Shown here one piece after another: positions 55,148 to 64,000 of a stretch of DNA of 64,000 bases. This stretch comes from CAJCJE01 sp035948315 (GTDB lineage: Bacteria > Actinomycetota > Actinomycetes > Mycobacteriales > Pseudonocardiaceae). Where the stretch lies: positions 62,001-126,000 of the forward strand of contig DASZJG010000071.1 in assembly GCA_035948315.1 (NCBI GenBank). Reading direction: 5' to 3'. The notes under the pieces were generated by a model. The model saw only the letters and a program-made list of their open reading frames with translations. It made no database searches and had not been told where the DNA came from. Made by a program: the position numbers and the translations under genes. How positions within the stretch are numbered: the first letter of the stretch is position 1; every line of letters begins with the position of its first letter.

Positions 55148-55214
55148 ATCCGCAGATCGTCGCAGCCATCGATGAAATCGCGATGACACCGACCCGCACC
55201 CGGCAGACAACAGA

Positions 55215-55257
55215 ACCTGGTCGGCAACCACACATCTCGCGGTGGTGCCGACCAGGT
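55215..55257 (-). terminator. Terminator of the small secreted protein gene
   Basis: A 12-bp stem (ACCTGGTCGGCA) extended by a bulged ACCAC/GTGGT pair lies 26 bp after the stop of the minus-strand gene at 55283. Confidence 0.8.
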
Positions 55258-55282
55258 GCTGTGCGGCGGTTCCGATGCGCTC

Positions 55283-55735
55283 TCAGTATCCAGCACTCCA
55301 GAACTTACAGACACCGTTCGAGTTGCACACACCCACGCGCATCTCATAGGTCAGGCCATTGGACGTGTTCACGCCGTCGTAGTACCAGTCGGGATCGTCA
55401 TACTTGGCGCCGTCTGCCACGGCGTGGGTGTCACCGAAATCCGTCCAGTGTCGCCCACTGTCGGTGGATCGCTGCATCGAGCCGGCGCACCCTATGTTTC
55501 CCCAGGATTCGACATGAAAATCGACGTACCAATGGCCTGACGAGTTGTCTGCCGATAGCCACGACTTACATCCACTCACGGTCACTTCCGTGGCATCCGC
55601 AACGAAGGTCGCCGGAGCAGCGGTGCCGTCAGGGTGGGCTGACGCTGGGCTCGCCTGTGCCGTAATCGCTCCGCCGAACACCAATGCCCCTGTGACTGCT
55701 GACACGGTGAACAGGCGGGCGGCTTGCGTAATCAT
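55283..55735 (-). CDS. Small secreted protein of unknown function
   Basis: 150 residues behind a good ribosome site (GGAGG). The signal peptide ends near residue 29 (ITAQASPAS). The mature part (about 120 residues) is rich in Trp, Tyr and Asp with four Cys (SGCKSW, IGCAGS, VGVCNSNGVCK), suggesting a compact disulfide-bonded domain. No family is recognised. The upstream 220 bp are lower in GC than the surroundings and hold no convincing gene. Confidence 0.78.
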   Translation of the reverse strand: MITQAARLFTVSAVTGALVFGGAITAQASPASAHPDGTAAPATFVADATEVTVSGCKSWLSADNSSGHWYVDFHVESWGNIGCAGSMQRSTDSGRHWTDFGDTHAVADGAKYDDPDWYYDGVNTSNGLTYEMRVGVCNSNGVCKFWSAGY

Positions 55736-55955
55736 CGATTCCTCCAGTTGTCGGAAATCAAGATCTGCTTTTCTGTAAACCTATTTGAGCGCTTCCCGGA
55801 AGGCTGAGCCCATTATTTCCTTCGCAAACAATTCATTCACTGTTCGCATCCTGTGTTCGATACAGTGCCGCACATTGTGTCGCCTCGACAATGTTTTCAA
55901 CCAGAGGTAAAATGTTTCGTGTTCAAGTGTCAGCTTTGGCGCCCGGGGGAGGACC

Positions 55956-56930
55956 ATGCAGACAGTGCGCTTCACCGCCGATGACATCGCGAGGACACGT
56001 TTCGCGACGGCACCGATGCCGTTGCTTGAGTCAAGCCTTAGCCTTGCCGCACGTCAGGTTGCCCGGCGGCGGCTGGGGGATTCGCCTGGTCGTTCTCGCG
56101 CACTGCCAGGACAACCACGGAATCAGCTGGCAGCGGCCACACGGCCGCTGCTCGATCTGACCATTGGTCCGGTCGGACCAATATTCCTCGATCCACTCGT
56201 ATCGGATGTCGAGGAAGGGCTCGAACTGCTGCGTGCCACACCTCGAACCGTCCTTCGCAGCGAACTACAGCGTGTTCTCGACCGACGAGCAACGCCCGTT
56301 CCTACATGGGTGCGCAATCTGGCCGATGGGGACAAGGAAGAACGCCACATCGTTGAGACCGCGGTCCGTGCATGTCACGACCAGTTCGTAACCCCGCATC
56401 GCAGCGTGTACGACCGTGCCTTCGAGCAAGACATCGCCTCACGACTACCGGATCTGCGTGCGGGCGGCATCGCCGCCGTGCTGGCCAAGCTGCATCCGCA
56501 ACTCACCTATCACGACAGCACCCTGACCATGCCGCACCGACGCGACCAAACGGTTCAGTTGAACGGACAAGGATTGGAGTTGATGCCCACGCCGACATGG
56601 CTTGGCCCCCCGATGGTCACCTGGGCGTGGAACCAACCCGATCGCTGGCTTCTGATCTACCCCACCACATCCACTACGGCGGTCGCCCTGACACCCGGCG
56701 TCGACGCCCTCGCCCGGCTGATCGGCACCACCCGAGCAGCGGTGCTGCGACAAATTCGGAAGCCCATGACAACCGGTGAAATCGCCACCCGGCTCGGCGT
56801 CAGCGCCGCCTCAGCGTCACAACACACCACCGTTCTCCGCGACGCCCACCTGCTCAACAGCCATCGCACCGGCCGGACCGTCCTGCACACCCTCACTGAA
56901 CTGGGTGAATCGCTGCTCGAATTGGAATAG
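55956..56930 (+). CDS. ArsR-type winged-helix regulator with DUF5937-like N-terminus
   Basis: 324 residues behind GGGGGAGG. The N-terminal two thirds resemble the DUF5937-type domain found in actinobacterial ArsR-like proteins (VRFTADDIARTRFA). The C-terminal 80 residues form a winged helix (MTTGEIATRLGVSAASASQH). No metal-binding Cys motif is visible, so it is not an obvious metal sensor. Codon use is less GC-rich than neighbouring genes, hinting at separate origin. It stands alone. Confidence 0.8.
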   Translation: MQTVRFTADDIARTRFATAPMPLLESSLSLAARQVARRRLGDSPGRSRALPGQPRNQLAAATRPLLDLTIGPVGPIFLDPLVSDVEEGLELLRATPRTVLRSELQRVLDRRATPVPTWVRNLADGDKEERHIVETAVRACHDQFVTPHRSVYDRAFEQDIASRLPDLRAGGIAAVLAKLHPQLTYHDSTLTMPHRRDQTVQLNGQGLELMPTPTWLGPPMVTWAWNQPDRWLLIYPTTSTTAVALTPGVDALARLIGTTRAAVLRQIRKPMTTGEIATRLGVSAASASQHTTVLRDAHLLNSHRTGRTVLHTLTELGESLLELE

Positions 56931-57059
56931 ATCATCGCACGAGCGTTCGTTGTCTTCCGCTTTCAAGATCTACGCAACGACGTTCACGGCCGATCGCGCC
57001 AGCGTTCACGCAGGTCGGCCGCACGGTTCTGAACTGAGCCGACAGACGCGGCGCCACTG

Positions 57060-58448
57060 TCAGGGCGGGAACACGCGCAGCGGCAACGTCACCACCGCCC
57101 GCGTGCCGCCACCGGGACGGTCCAGCAGGGTGATGTCGCCGTGATGGGCGTGCGCGATCTCGCTGGCGATGGCCAGGCCGAGCCCGGTTGTCCCGCTCCC
57201 CCGCTCGCGACTGACGTCCAGCCGCACGAACCTGTCGAACACGCGACTCCTGTCCTGCGCCGGGATGCCGGGGCCGTCGTCGTCGATCGACACCCGCGCC
57301 AGGTCGCCGGTGGCCGTCGCGGTGATGACGACGCGCCTTGCGGCGTATCGCAGGGCGTTGTCGATGATGTTGCGGAACAGCCGTCCCAGGTGGATGGCAT
57401 CGCCGGTGACGTGGAGTTGCTCGGTCAGGTCGAACTCGATCGCCACTTGGTTTGCTGCCTGCTGGACGGGCAGGTGCGCGAGGATATCGTTGAGTACGAC
57501 CACCAGATCGACGGTTTCCGCGCGGCCGACGAGCAGCCGCTCGTCGGCCTTGGCGAGCAGCAGCAGCTGCTGAATCAGTTCTTCGAGGCGTACCGACTGC
57601 TGCGCGGCGCGCTCGGCGATGACCGGCCACGGCGCCTGGTCGGGGTGGGCGAGGCCGACCTCCAGCGTTGTCCTGATGGCCGCGAGCGGTGTGCGCAGTT
57701 CGTGCGAGGCGTCGGAGACGAACCGGCGCTGCCGGCGCGCGGCGTCGTCCAGCCTGCCGAGCATGTCGTTCATGGTGTGCGCGAGGTGCCCGATCTCGTC
57801 GGGCGTTCCCGGCTCCGGCACCCGCCTGCTGAGGTCGGCGGAGGTGATCTCGGTGACCGCGCGGGTGACCCGCTCCACGGGGCGAAGGGCTCGGCCGACG
57901 ATGAGCCAGACCGCCACGACGGCGAGGATCAGCACGATGGGCACGGCCAGCAGCAGGCGGGTGACGAACTGGTTGTCCAGCAGCTGAAGCAGCCCGGTTC
58001 CGGTGCCGGCGACGACGGTGACCGACCGGCCAGCGACGGTCGTCCTGGTCGCGACGACCTCGACGTCGGTCGGGATGACGCCGTCGGCGGCCTTCTGTCG
58101 CACCGGGTTCGTCGTGCCGGCCGGCAGTTCGTAGACGGCGGGCAGGCCGGTCAGGTTTCGCGTTGCGGCGAGGACGTGGCCACCCGCGTCAAGGATCTGC
58201 GCCTGCGCATTCGCGTCCAAACTGGACATTGGAAGCGGTGTCGGCCAATGTCCATCCTTTCCGGACTCGACGAGCTGGGCGATGTAGGTGCGCAGCTGGC
58301 TGTCGACAGTGCGCCGCGCGGAGTCCGTCTGGAGCAGGTACAGCAGCAGGAACCCGACGGTGACGGCGGCGGTGATCGCGATGCTCGCCACGGCGGTCAC
58401 CCGGGCGCGCAGCGTCCTGCGTCGGGGCCGCAGCCCGGCGTGGATCAC
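57060..58448 (-). CDS. Sensor histidine kinase (HAMP type)
   Basis: 462 residues from a GTG that overlaps the response-regulator stop. Two membrane helices (about 20-42 and 165-187) flank an external domain of about 120 residues, followed by HAMP, the His motif (SDASHELRTPLAAIRTT), N box (RNIIDNALRYA), and G1/G2 (DDDGPGIP, GTTGLGLAIA). It is the last gene of the minus-strand MmpL-regulator-kinase run, which suggests that it senses envelope stress or an exported compound. Confidence 0.93.
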   Translation of the reverse strand: MIHAGLRPRRRTLRARVTAVASIAITAAVTVGFLLLYLLQTDSARRTVDSQLRTYIAQLVESGKDGHWPTPLPMSSLDANAQAQILDAGGHVLAATRNLTGLPAVYELPAGTTNPVRQKAADGVIPTDVEVVATRTTVAGRSVTVVAGTGTGLLQLLDNQFVTRLLLAVPIVLILAVVAVWLIVGRALRPVERVTRAVTEITSADLSRRVPEPGTPDEIGHLAHTMNDMLGRLDDAARRQRRFVSDASHELRTPLAAIRTTLEVGLAHPDQAPWPVIAERAAQQSVRLEELIQQLLLLAKADERLLVGRAETVDLVVVLNDILAHLPVQQAANQVAIEFDLTEQLHVTGDAIHLGRLFRNIIDNALRYAARRVVITATATGDLARVSIDDDGPGIPAQDRSRVFDRFVRLDVSRERGSGTTGLGLAIASEIAHAHHGDITLLDRPGGGTRAVVTLPLRVFPP

Positions 58449-59122
58449 CGGGCGTCGGGCTGGATCAGATACCCCTCGCCGCGCAGGGTGCGGATCCTCG
58501 GCTCGCCGCCCGGCGGCTCGATCTTGCGGCGCAGCCGGTGGATGAGCACCTCCACCACGGCCGGTCCACCGTCGTAGGCGGTGTCCCAGCAGTGGTCGAG
58601 CAGCTCTGCCTTGGACACCACCTGGCCCTGCCTGCGCATGAGGTACTCCAGCACCGCGACCTCGCGACTGGTCAGGTTGACCGGTTCCCCGTCGCTCTGG
58701 ACGGCGCGGCTGGACGGGTCGAGGGTGAGCCCGGCGGTGTGCAGCACCGCCGGGCGCGCGGTCAACCCCCGCCGGGTCAACGCCCGGAGATGGGCCAGCA
58801 GGACGGGGTAGGAGAACGGCTTGGCGAGGTAGCCGTCGGCACCGACGTCGAGCCCTTCGGCGTGGTCAAGGTCGTCGTCCATCGCGGTGAGCATGAGGAT
58901 CGGGGTCCACACGCCCCGCTCCCGCAGTTGCCTGCACACCTGGTAGCCGTCCAAACGGGGCAGCATCACGTCGAGCAGGATCACATCGTGGGCTGCCTCG
59001 CTCGCCTTCCACAGCCCGTCCTCGCCGTTGTCGGCGACATCGACGACGTAGCCCTCAGCCTTGAGGCCCCACGTCAGTGACGACGCCATCGCCTGGTCGT
59101 CCTCCACCACCAGCACCCGCAT
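58445..59122 (-). CDS. OmpR/PhoB-family response regulator
   Basis: 225 residues. The receiver has VEDDQAM, the phosphoacceptor Asp in LLDVMLP, MLTAMD and LAKPF; the winged helix ends LRGEGYLIQPDAR. Its start is 3 bp after the MmpL stop and its end overlaps the kinase start, so the three genes form one operon. It probably controls its own operon, including the exporter. Confidence 0.94.
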   Translation of the reverse strand: MRVLVVEDDQAMASSLTWGLKAEGYVVDVADNGEDGLWKASEAAHDVILLDVMLPRLDGYQVCRQLRERGVWTPILMLTAMDDDLDHAEGLDVGADGYLAKPFSYPVLLAHLRALTRRGLTARPAVLHTAGLTLDPSSRAVQSDGEPVNLTSREVAVLEYLMRRQGQVVSKAELLDHCWDTAYDGGPAVVEVLIHRLRRKIEPPGGEPRIRTLRGEGYLIQPDAR

Positions 59123-59125
59123 TGC

Positions 59126-61291
59126 TCAATCATCCCCGACCAACACCGGAATCCGCTCGCCGGAAACTGGCTCGGCGCTCTCCGGCGACGACGGCACCCG
59201 CAGCAACCGGCCCAGCCAACCGGGCAGCCACCAGTTCACCTTCCCGAACAGCGACACCAGCGCGGGCAACAGCAGCATCCGCACCACGACCGCGTCGAGC
59301 AGCACCCCGGCCCCCAGCCCGAACGCCAGTTCGCGAACGGTGGTGTCGTTGGCGGTGGACAGCGATGCCAGTGCGAGGCAGAGGATCAGCGCCGCGCTGG
59401 TGACCAGCCGACCGGTGTGTGACACCCCCTCGACGATGCCCGCCCGGGTCGACCGGGTTCGGTCGTAGCCCTCCCTGACCCGGGACAGGATGAACACCTC
59501 GTAGTCCATGGAGATGCCGAACAGGAACCCGAACATCAGCATCGGCACGTACGTGTCGATCGAGCCGGTCGCCGACATTCCCCACAGCAGGTTGCTGCCG
59601 AAGCCGTGCTGGAACACGAGCACCACGAGGCCGTAGGTCGCGGCCACCGACAACGCGTTGAGCAGCACGGCCTTGGCGGGCAGCACGACCGACTTCAGCC
59701 CTCGGGCCAGCAACAGAAAGGTCACCAGCGCCACGAGGCCGAACATCAACGGAAACGCCCCGTAGGTCGCGTTGGTCGCGTCGACCGTCTGCGCGGCTTC
59801 GCCGCCGACCAGTGCGCCGGCGGGCACGGTGCTCCTGATGTCGGCCAGCGAGGTACCGCCGTGCGCGGTGCCGACCTCGTTGGTGGGTATGGCCAGCACC
59901 ATGGCGCTGCCGCCCTGATCCCAGGCCGGTCCGGTCGGGGACACGGCGCCCCGCACGCTCGCCAGCCTGTCCAGCGCGTTCACCACCGTCGGGGCCTGGC
60001 CCGCCGTGGGCAGGTAGATCGGCAGGGTGGTCAACGCGCCGCTGCCGAAGCCGTCGGTCTGTAGTGCGCGCAGCCCGTCGGCGTAGGGGCCGGTGCTGGC
60101 CAGCGAAGACCCGGTTGGCTGGGAGATGTTGATGGTGGCCCCGATCGCGGCAAGCCCACCCAGCAGGCCCAGTCCGAGCACGGCCGCGACCACGCGCCTG
60201 CGAATGACCAGTTGTGACCAGGACGTCCAGAACCGGCTGACCCGCCCGGCGGACCGGCGGCGCGGCCAGTCCGCCCTGGGGCCGATCTTGGAGAGCACGA
60301 GGGGAAGCAGGGTGAGCGCGACGAGCATGGCCGTCGACGGGATGAACAGGCCCGAGATGCCGATGCCGCGCACCAGCGACACCGGAACGACGACCAACGC
60401 GAACAGCCCGAGCGATGCGGTGATGCCGCTGAACATCACGGCATGGCCGGCGCGGCGCATCGCGGCGGCGACAGCGTCCGCATTGGACTTTCCGGCCGCG
60501 CGTTCCTCGCGCCATCGGTTGACGATCAGCAACGAGTAGTCGATCGAGAGTCCCAGCCCGAGCAGCGCGACGATGTACTGCACGGCCGGGTTGAGGGGGG
60601 TCGACGACGGCACGATGAAGGTCAGGCCGTAGACGAACAACTGCATCGTCAGGACCGAGATGAAGGCCATGATCAGCGGCAGCAGCGCAAGGAACGACCC
60701 GAACACCCAGGCCAGCACGAGCAGCGCGCCGAGCGCGCCGACCATCAGCTCGGTGAGCACGGTCGACTGTCCCGATGCCGACGGGGCGTTGCCGTTCGAG
60801 AGCGCCTGCACGCCGGTGCTGTGCACGGTCGATCCGGGTACCGCGGCCGTGGCGGCGGCCGTGAGCTGGTCGAGAACGCTGGTCGGCAGGTCCTGGCCGC
60901 TCTGCGGCGGATAGACCAGGATCATGGTGCTCGCCCTGCCGTTGCCGACCAATGCCTTGCTGCCGGTTGAGGCGTAGGACACCTCACGCAGGGTCGGCAT
61001 CGCCTTGGCGATCCGCGCGTCGAGGGCGGCCAGTTCGGACCTGACGGCCGGTGTGTCGATGTTCTGCCCGGCGGGGAAGTTGATCGTGACCAGGCCCGGC
61101 GACGAGGTCGCGCCGCCGTACTGGCGGGCGATCTGCTGGTTGGCGGTGTATGCCGGGCTGTCCACGTGCACGCCGCTTTGCAGCCGACCCGACACCGATG
61201 GTGCGATGACGGCGCCGACCACGGTGATGGCCAACCACATCAGTCCGACCAGCAGCCGATGCCGGACCACCCAGTTGCTGAGCTTTTCCAT
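59126..61291 (-). CDS. MmpL-family RND exporter
   Basis: 721 residues with about twelve membrane helices in two halves and two external loops. The paired proton-relay motifs are intact: GLSIDYSLLI in the first half and GISMDYEVFIL in the second. MmpL proteins export lipids, glycolipids or drugs. The gene lies 35 bp after the amidohydrolase stop and 3 bp before the response regulator. Substrate is unknown; the neighbouring two-component pair suggests inducible expression. Confidence 0.94.
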   Translation of the reverse strand: MEKLSNWVVRHRLLVGLMWLAITVVGAVIAPSVSGRLQSGVHVDSPAYTANQQIARQYGGATSSPGLVTINFPAGQNIDTPAVRSELAALDARIAKAMPTLREVSYASTGSKALVGNGRASTMILVYPPQSGQDLPTSVLDQLTAAATAAVPGSTVHSTGVQALSNGNAPSASGQSTVLTELMVGALGALLVLAWVFGSFLALLPLIMAFISVLTMQLFVYGLTFIVPSSTPLNPAVQYIVALLGLGLSIDYSLLIVNRWREERAAGKSNADAVAAAMRRAGHAVMFSGITASLGLFALVVVPVSLVRGIGISGLFIPSTAMLVALTLLPLVLSKIGPRADWPRRRSAGRVSRFWTSWSQLVIRRRVVAAVLGLGLLGGLAAIGATINISQPTGSSLASTGPYADGLRALQTDGFGSGALTTLPIYLPTAGQAPTVVNALDRLASVRGAVSPTGPAWDQGGSAMVLAIPTNEVGTAHGGTSLADIRSTVPAGALVGGEAAQTVDATNATYGAFPLMFGLVALVTFLLLARGLKSVVLPAKAVLLNALSVAATYGLVVLVFQHGFGSNLLWGMSATGSIDTYVPMLMFGFLFGISMDYEVFILSRVREGYDRTRSTRAGIVEGVSHTGRLVTSAALILCLALASLSTANDTTVRELAFGLGAGVLLDAVVVRMLLLPALVSLFGKVNWWLPGWLGRLLRVPSSPESAEPVSGERIPVLVGDD

Positions 61292-61326
61292 GATGCGATG
61301 GTGGCCGGTCGTCCCTTGCCGTTCCC

Positions 61327-62670
61327 TTACACGTCAGCGCCGCGTCGGATCCGGACGCGGGACTCCTCGACGAGCCCGCGCGCGGCGTCCGCGTAGGCGC
61401 CGACGAGATTGCCAGCGGACTTGACCACGTCGCCCCCGACGATCACGGTTTCCACGTCGGCCGGCCCCGCACCGAGCACCAGGCTCGTGACCGGGTCACC
61501 GAAGCCGTCCAGATGTGGTGAGCGCATGTCCACGATGGTCACGTCCGCGCGCTTGCCGATCGAGAGTGTGCCGATCTCCTCGTCGAGGTGCCATGCGCGC
61601 GCCCCACCGAGGGTGGCCAGCCTCAGCATGTCCCGGTGATCGAGGTCGACCGTGGGAACTGCCTCACCGCGACCAACGGCTTCGGCGTTGGCTCGGGATC
61701 GCTCGGCGGCCAGCGCGATTCGCATCTCGGTGAACAGGTCCGAACCGGCGCTCGTCGTCGTGTCGACGCCGAATCCGGCGGATATGCGGTGGCGCAGCGC
61801 GGATCCGGTCGCCGGATAGGTGCCGAGGACCATCAGCATGTCGATGGACGGGGTGATGGCGATCGACCCGCCGGACTCGGCGATGCGGGCGAACTCGTGC
61901 TCGGTGAGCTGGTTGGCGTGCGCGTAGTTGACGTCCGGGCCGAGCAGACCGAGTTCGTCGAGCCTGCTGACCGAGTCAGGAAAGCCCGCCATCCCGACGT
62001 GCACGGAAATCGGCAGGTCCAGCTCGCGGGCATCGGCGAAGTCGGCGATGGTCGCCTCGGCGGTGGTGAACGCGGTCCCGCGTAGCGCAAGGCCCATCCG
62101 CAACCGGTCACCCGCCCGCTCGGACCAATCCTGGTGCATCCGGCGGGCGTCTCCGGGATGCGGGCCCGCAGGGTTTCCATTGAACTCCTCCGGCGACTCC
62201 CCCGGGCCGCCGTAGAGGAAGATCCCGCGAATGCCCGAGTGGCGCAGCGCCGAGACGGCGGCGTTGGCATGCTCAGGGGTCTGAAGGTTGTGCGACCAGT
62301 CGGCGACCGTGGTGATCCCCGCGTTGAGGGCCTGCAACGCGCCCCACAGCGTCCCGGCATAGATGTCCTGCGGCGTATAGCGCGGCGCGATCTCCCGCAC
62401 GACCGTCGCCACGTAGCCGAGCAGCGAGTGCCGGCCGGTGTAGCCACCGAGCGCGCCCTGCCAGACGTGGCGATGGGCGTCGACCAGGCCGGGCAGCACC
62501 ATCCGCCCCTGGGCATGAATCACCTCGGTCGCACCCGAATCCGCGAGATCGGTGCCGATCGCGGCGATCCGTCCATTCCGGATCAGCAGGTCTGCCTTGG
62601 GAAGGTCGCCAAGTTCGGGGTCGAAGGTGACCACATGGCCACCGGCGATCAACAGCTCGTTGTTCGGCAC
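61327..62670 (-). CDS. Amidohydrolase of the ATZ/TRZ (SsnA-like) group
   Basis: 447 residues from a GTG at 62670. The metal-binding set is present: HRH in GLVDAHRHVWQ, His in SVHVGM, His in NYAHANQL and Asp in GFGVDTTTSAG. The first His motif reads H-R-H as in this group. Likely reaction is hydrolytic deamination or dechlorination of a purine- or triazine-like ring, but substrate is not predictable. It is divergent from an HxlR regulator, which probably controls it, and may be co-transcribed with the MmpL gene. Confidence 0.9.
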   Translation of the reverse strand: MPNNELLIAGGHVVTFDPELGDLPKADLLIRNGRIAAIGTDLADSGATEVIHAQGRMVLPGLVDAHRHVWQGALGGYTGRHSLLGYVATVVREIAPRYTPQDIYAGTLWGALQALNAGITTVADWSHNLQTPEHANAAVSALRHSGIRGIFLYGGPGESPEEFNGNPAGPHPGDARRMHQDWSERAGDRLRMGLALRGTAFTTAEATIADFADARELDLPISVHVGMAGFPDSVSRLDELGLLGPDVNYAHANQLTEHEFARIAESGGSIAITPSIDMLMVLGTYPATGSALRHRISAGFGVDTTTSAGSDLFTEMRIALAAERSRANAEAVGRGEAVPTVDLDHRDMLRLATLGGARAWHLDEEIGTLSIGKRADVTIVDMRSPHLDGFGDPVTSLVLGAGPADVETVIVGGDVVKSAGNLVGAYADAARGLVEESRVRIRRGADV

Positions 62671-62692
62671 GGATCTCGTCTCTCCGACAGCG

Positions 62693-62707
62693 GTATACGT
62701 TGGATAC
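62693..62707. promoter_or_regulatory. Predicted HxlR operator
   Basis: GTATAC-GTT-GGATAC, an inverted repeat with one mismatch, lies in the 115-bp region between the divergent amidohydrolase and HxlR genes, 23 bp before the amidohydrolase start. Its size suits a winged-helix HxlR dimer. Confidence 0.55.
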
Positions 62708-62785
62708 TGACCGGGCTACCGTCCGGCTTCCGCCTGTCGTTCGCAAGAGGGCAGTTCAACCTGCCCTGGTATCCCGGAGGGAACC

Positions 62786-63145
62786 GTGCCCGCCACCACA
62801 ACACCTCAGTCCGGACCGGTACTGCGCGATGTTCTCGCGCGCATCGGTGACAAGTGGACGGTGATCGTGATCTGTCGGCTGGCGGACAAACCGCTGCGGT
62901 TCAACGAACTGCGCCGTGCCGCGGGCGGGATCACCCAACGGATGCTCAGCGCGACGGTGCGCGGGCTGGCCCGCGATGGACTGGTGACCAGGACCGTCCT
63001 GCCGTCGGTGCCACCGCAGGTGGAATATGCGTTGACCCCGGCCGGGCACGGCCTGCACACCGTGCTCTACCAACTGGTGGCGTGGACCGAAGACAACCTG
63101 GCCGGCATCCAGGCGGCGCGCGCCGCCTACGACGAGGCCCGGTAG
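62786..63145 (+). CDS. HxlR-family transcriptional regulator
   Basis: 119 residues from a GTG behind GGAGGG. It has the HxlR winged helix (DVLARIGDKWTVIVICRL, FNELRRAAGGITQRMLS and LTRTVLPSVPPQVEYALT-type wing). No conserved Cys is present in the N-terminal helix, so redox sensing of the HypR/YodB kind is unlikely. It is divergent from the amidohydrolase gene, its probable target. Confidence 0.92.
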   Translation: MPATTTPQSGPVLRDVLARIGDKWTVIVICRLADKPLRFNELRRAAGGITQRMLSATVRGLARDGLVTRTVLPSVPPQVEYALTPAGHGLHTVLYQLVAWTEDNLAGIQAARAAYDEAR

Positions 63146-63217
63146 GGAGTCCGCTCAACGCCCCGACGGCCCCGAGACAGGAACCCTGATTCCATAGACG
63201 ATGAGCAGCGCCATCTT

Positions 63218-63232
63218 ATTGTCTAGACCAAT
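63218..63232. promoter_or_regulatory. DasR-like (dre) operator upstream of the PL8 gene
   Basis: ATTGTCTAGACCAAT has the GTCTAGAC core and TTG/CCA flanks of the site bound by DasR-type GntR regulators, which respond to aminosugar phosphates. It lies 122 bp before the PL8 start. Confidence 0.6.
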
Positions 63233-63309
63233 CTGTCCGGTTCGAGTCAAGCCGTACCTCGATCGTTGACCGCCCGTCGCGTCATCCGTAACCTGGGTCA
63301 CACCAATTC

Positions 63310-63323
63310 TGTAAACGCTTACA
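63310..63323. promoter_or_regulatory. LacI-family operator before the PL8 gene
   Basis: TGTAAACGCTTACA matches the LacI-family consensus TGNAANCGNTTNCA at every fixed position. It is centred 37 bp before the start codon. Confidence 0.75.
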
Positions 63324-63353
63324 CTTGTTTGTCCGCAATACATGGAGGACGGC

Positions 63354-64000
63354 GTGGTCTTTCAGCATGGTGTGAGCAGGCGTCAGTTCCTGGTTGCCGG
63401 GGCGGTCCTCGCCGCCGCAGGCACACTCAGCGCAGGCACGGTCGCCGCGGCCGCACCTGCCGACCAGTTCGACCAACTCCGGCGCGCCTGGTCGGACATC
63501 CTCACCGGCGCAAGCGCGGTGAACCCGGCCGACCCCGACTTCGCCGCGGCGATCACTCGTCTGGACGCCGCCGCGTCGGCCGCGATCGCGCGCTACGACA
63601 ACTCGGCCGCACCGCGATCGGTCTACACCGACCTTCCCTTCAGCCGCCCGGAGAACTCCACCGCGACGTACAACCGGATCCTGACCACCGCCATCGCCTG
63701 GGCAACCCCAGGATCGCGATTCCACCAGGTGACATCGGTGGCCGACCGCCTCGTCGCGGGCCTGAAGGTGATCGGGACGAAGTACTACACCGCAGGCCAG
63801 CCCGAGGTGGGCAACTGGTGGGAATGGGAGATCGGCTCCCCGCAGGCCCTTGTCAATGCCTGCGCGGTGCTCGGCAACCAGATTCCCCCGGCAGACCTGG
63901 CCACCTATCTGGCCGCGGTGGCGCACTTCGACCCGGACCCCGGTCACAACACGACCGGCGCCAACCGCACGGACAAGTGCCAGATCACCATCCTGCGCGG
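63354..64000 (+). CDS. Polysaccharide lyase family 8 (hyaluronate/xanthan/chondroitin lyase), N-terminal part
   Basis: An open plus-strand frame running off the right edge, 215 residues visible. The GTG at 63354 is preferred over the ATG at 63342 because GGAGG lies 5 nt before it. A twin-arginine signal (SRRQFLVAGA) targets it for export in folded form. The PL8 N-terminal helical domain follows, with the family-typical NWWEWEIGSPQALVNA. The catalytic Asn, His and Tyr lie beyond the window. Upstream DasR-like and LacI-type sites suggest control by aminosugars, consistent with a glycosaminoglycan or similar substrate. Confidence 0.88.
   Translation, partial: MVFQHGVSRRQFLVAGAVLAAAGTLSAGTVAAAAPADQFDQLRRAWSDILTGASAVNPADPDFAAAITRLDAAASAAIARYDNSAAPRSVYTDLPFSRPENSTATYNRILTTAIAWATPGSRFHQVTSVADRLVAGLKVIGTKYYTAGQPEVGNWWEWEIGSPQALVNACAVLGNQIPPADLATYLAAVAHFDPDPGHNTTGANRTDKCQITILR

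Noticed and set aside
55781..55987. 68-codon minus-strand frame in the lower-GC gap before the ArsR-type gene
   Set aside because: No ribosome site, overlaps the start region of the plus-strand regulator, and no recognisable domain; kept as non-coding.

Overview
The window is high-GC, densely coded DNA with many GTG starts, a complete type VII (ESX) secretion locus, heterotetrameric sarcosine oxidase, and many exported polysaccharide-degrading enzymes. This points to a soil actinomycete. The gene set (mycosin, WXG100 pair, PPE-like proteins, SARP regulator, no mycolic-acid genes in view) suggests the Pseudonocardiales, but that placement is inference. No tRNA, rRNA or CRISPR array was seen.

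Left part (1-9.6 kb): the N-terminal 870 residues of a giant exported RHS/DNRLRE protein run off the left edge. Next to it is a compact cassette of WXG/EspC-like partner, ESX-exported toxin and probable immunity gene (2989-4873). It is bracketed by two near-identical 114-bp copies of the 3' end of a response-regulator gene. Then come that response regulator, a SARP-PLD-LuxR fusion regulator, a divergent response regulator/histidine kinase pair, and a second ESX effector that shares the toxin's N-terminal domain and follows a YbaB-like gene.

ESX locus (10-31 kb): mycP, an esx pair, eccC, an EspC-like protein, a PPE/EspB-like protein and a double-WXG protein lie on one side. eccB, eccD, a transmembrane pseudokinase, an inactive-looking transglutaminase, DUF58, MoxR, an FN3 protein and eccE lie on the other. 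An orphan partner homologous to the toxin's partner follows. The accessory block between eccD and eccE contains two proteins that keep their fold but have lost catalytic residues.

Middle (31-46 kb): a GH8 endoglucanase, an XRE-TPR regulator, a VWA/SBP protein, a decayed exported gene, a cadD plus P1B-ATPase metal-efflux pair behind an ArsR-type operator, a 181-bp MITE-like element, and a GntR regulator with the soxBDAG operon. The last two share a matching operator sequence.

Right part (46-64 kb): exported enzymes (beta-helix protein, sedolisin, GH79-like lipoprotein, GH75 chitosanase, trefoil lectin-like protein and, at the right edge, a PL8 lyase), small secreted proteins, an ArsR-like regulator, and an amidohydrolase-MmpL-response regulator-kinase run on the minus strand with a divergent HxlR regulator. 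The PL8 promoter carries a DasR-like site and a perfect LacI-family operator.
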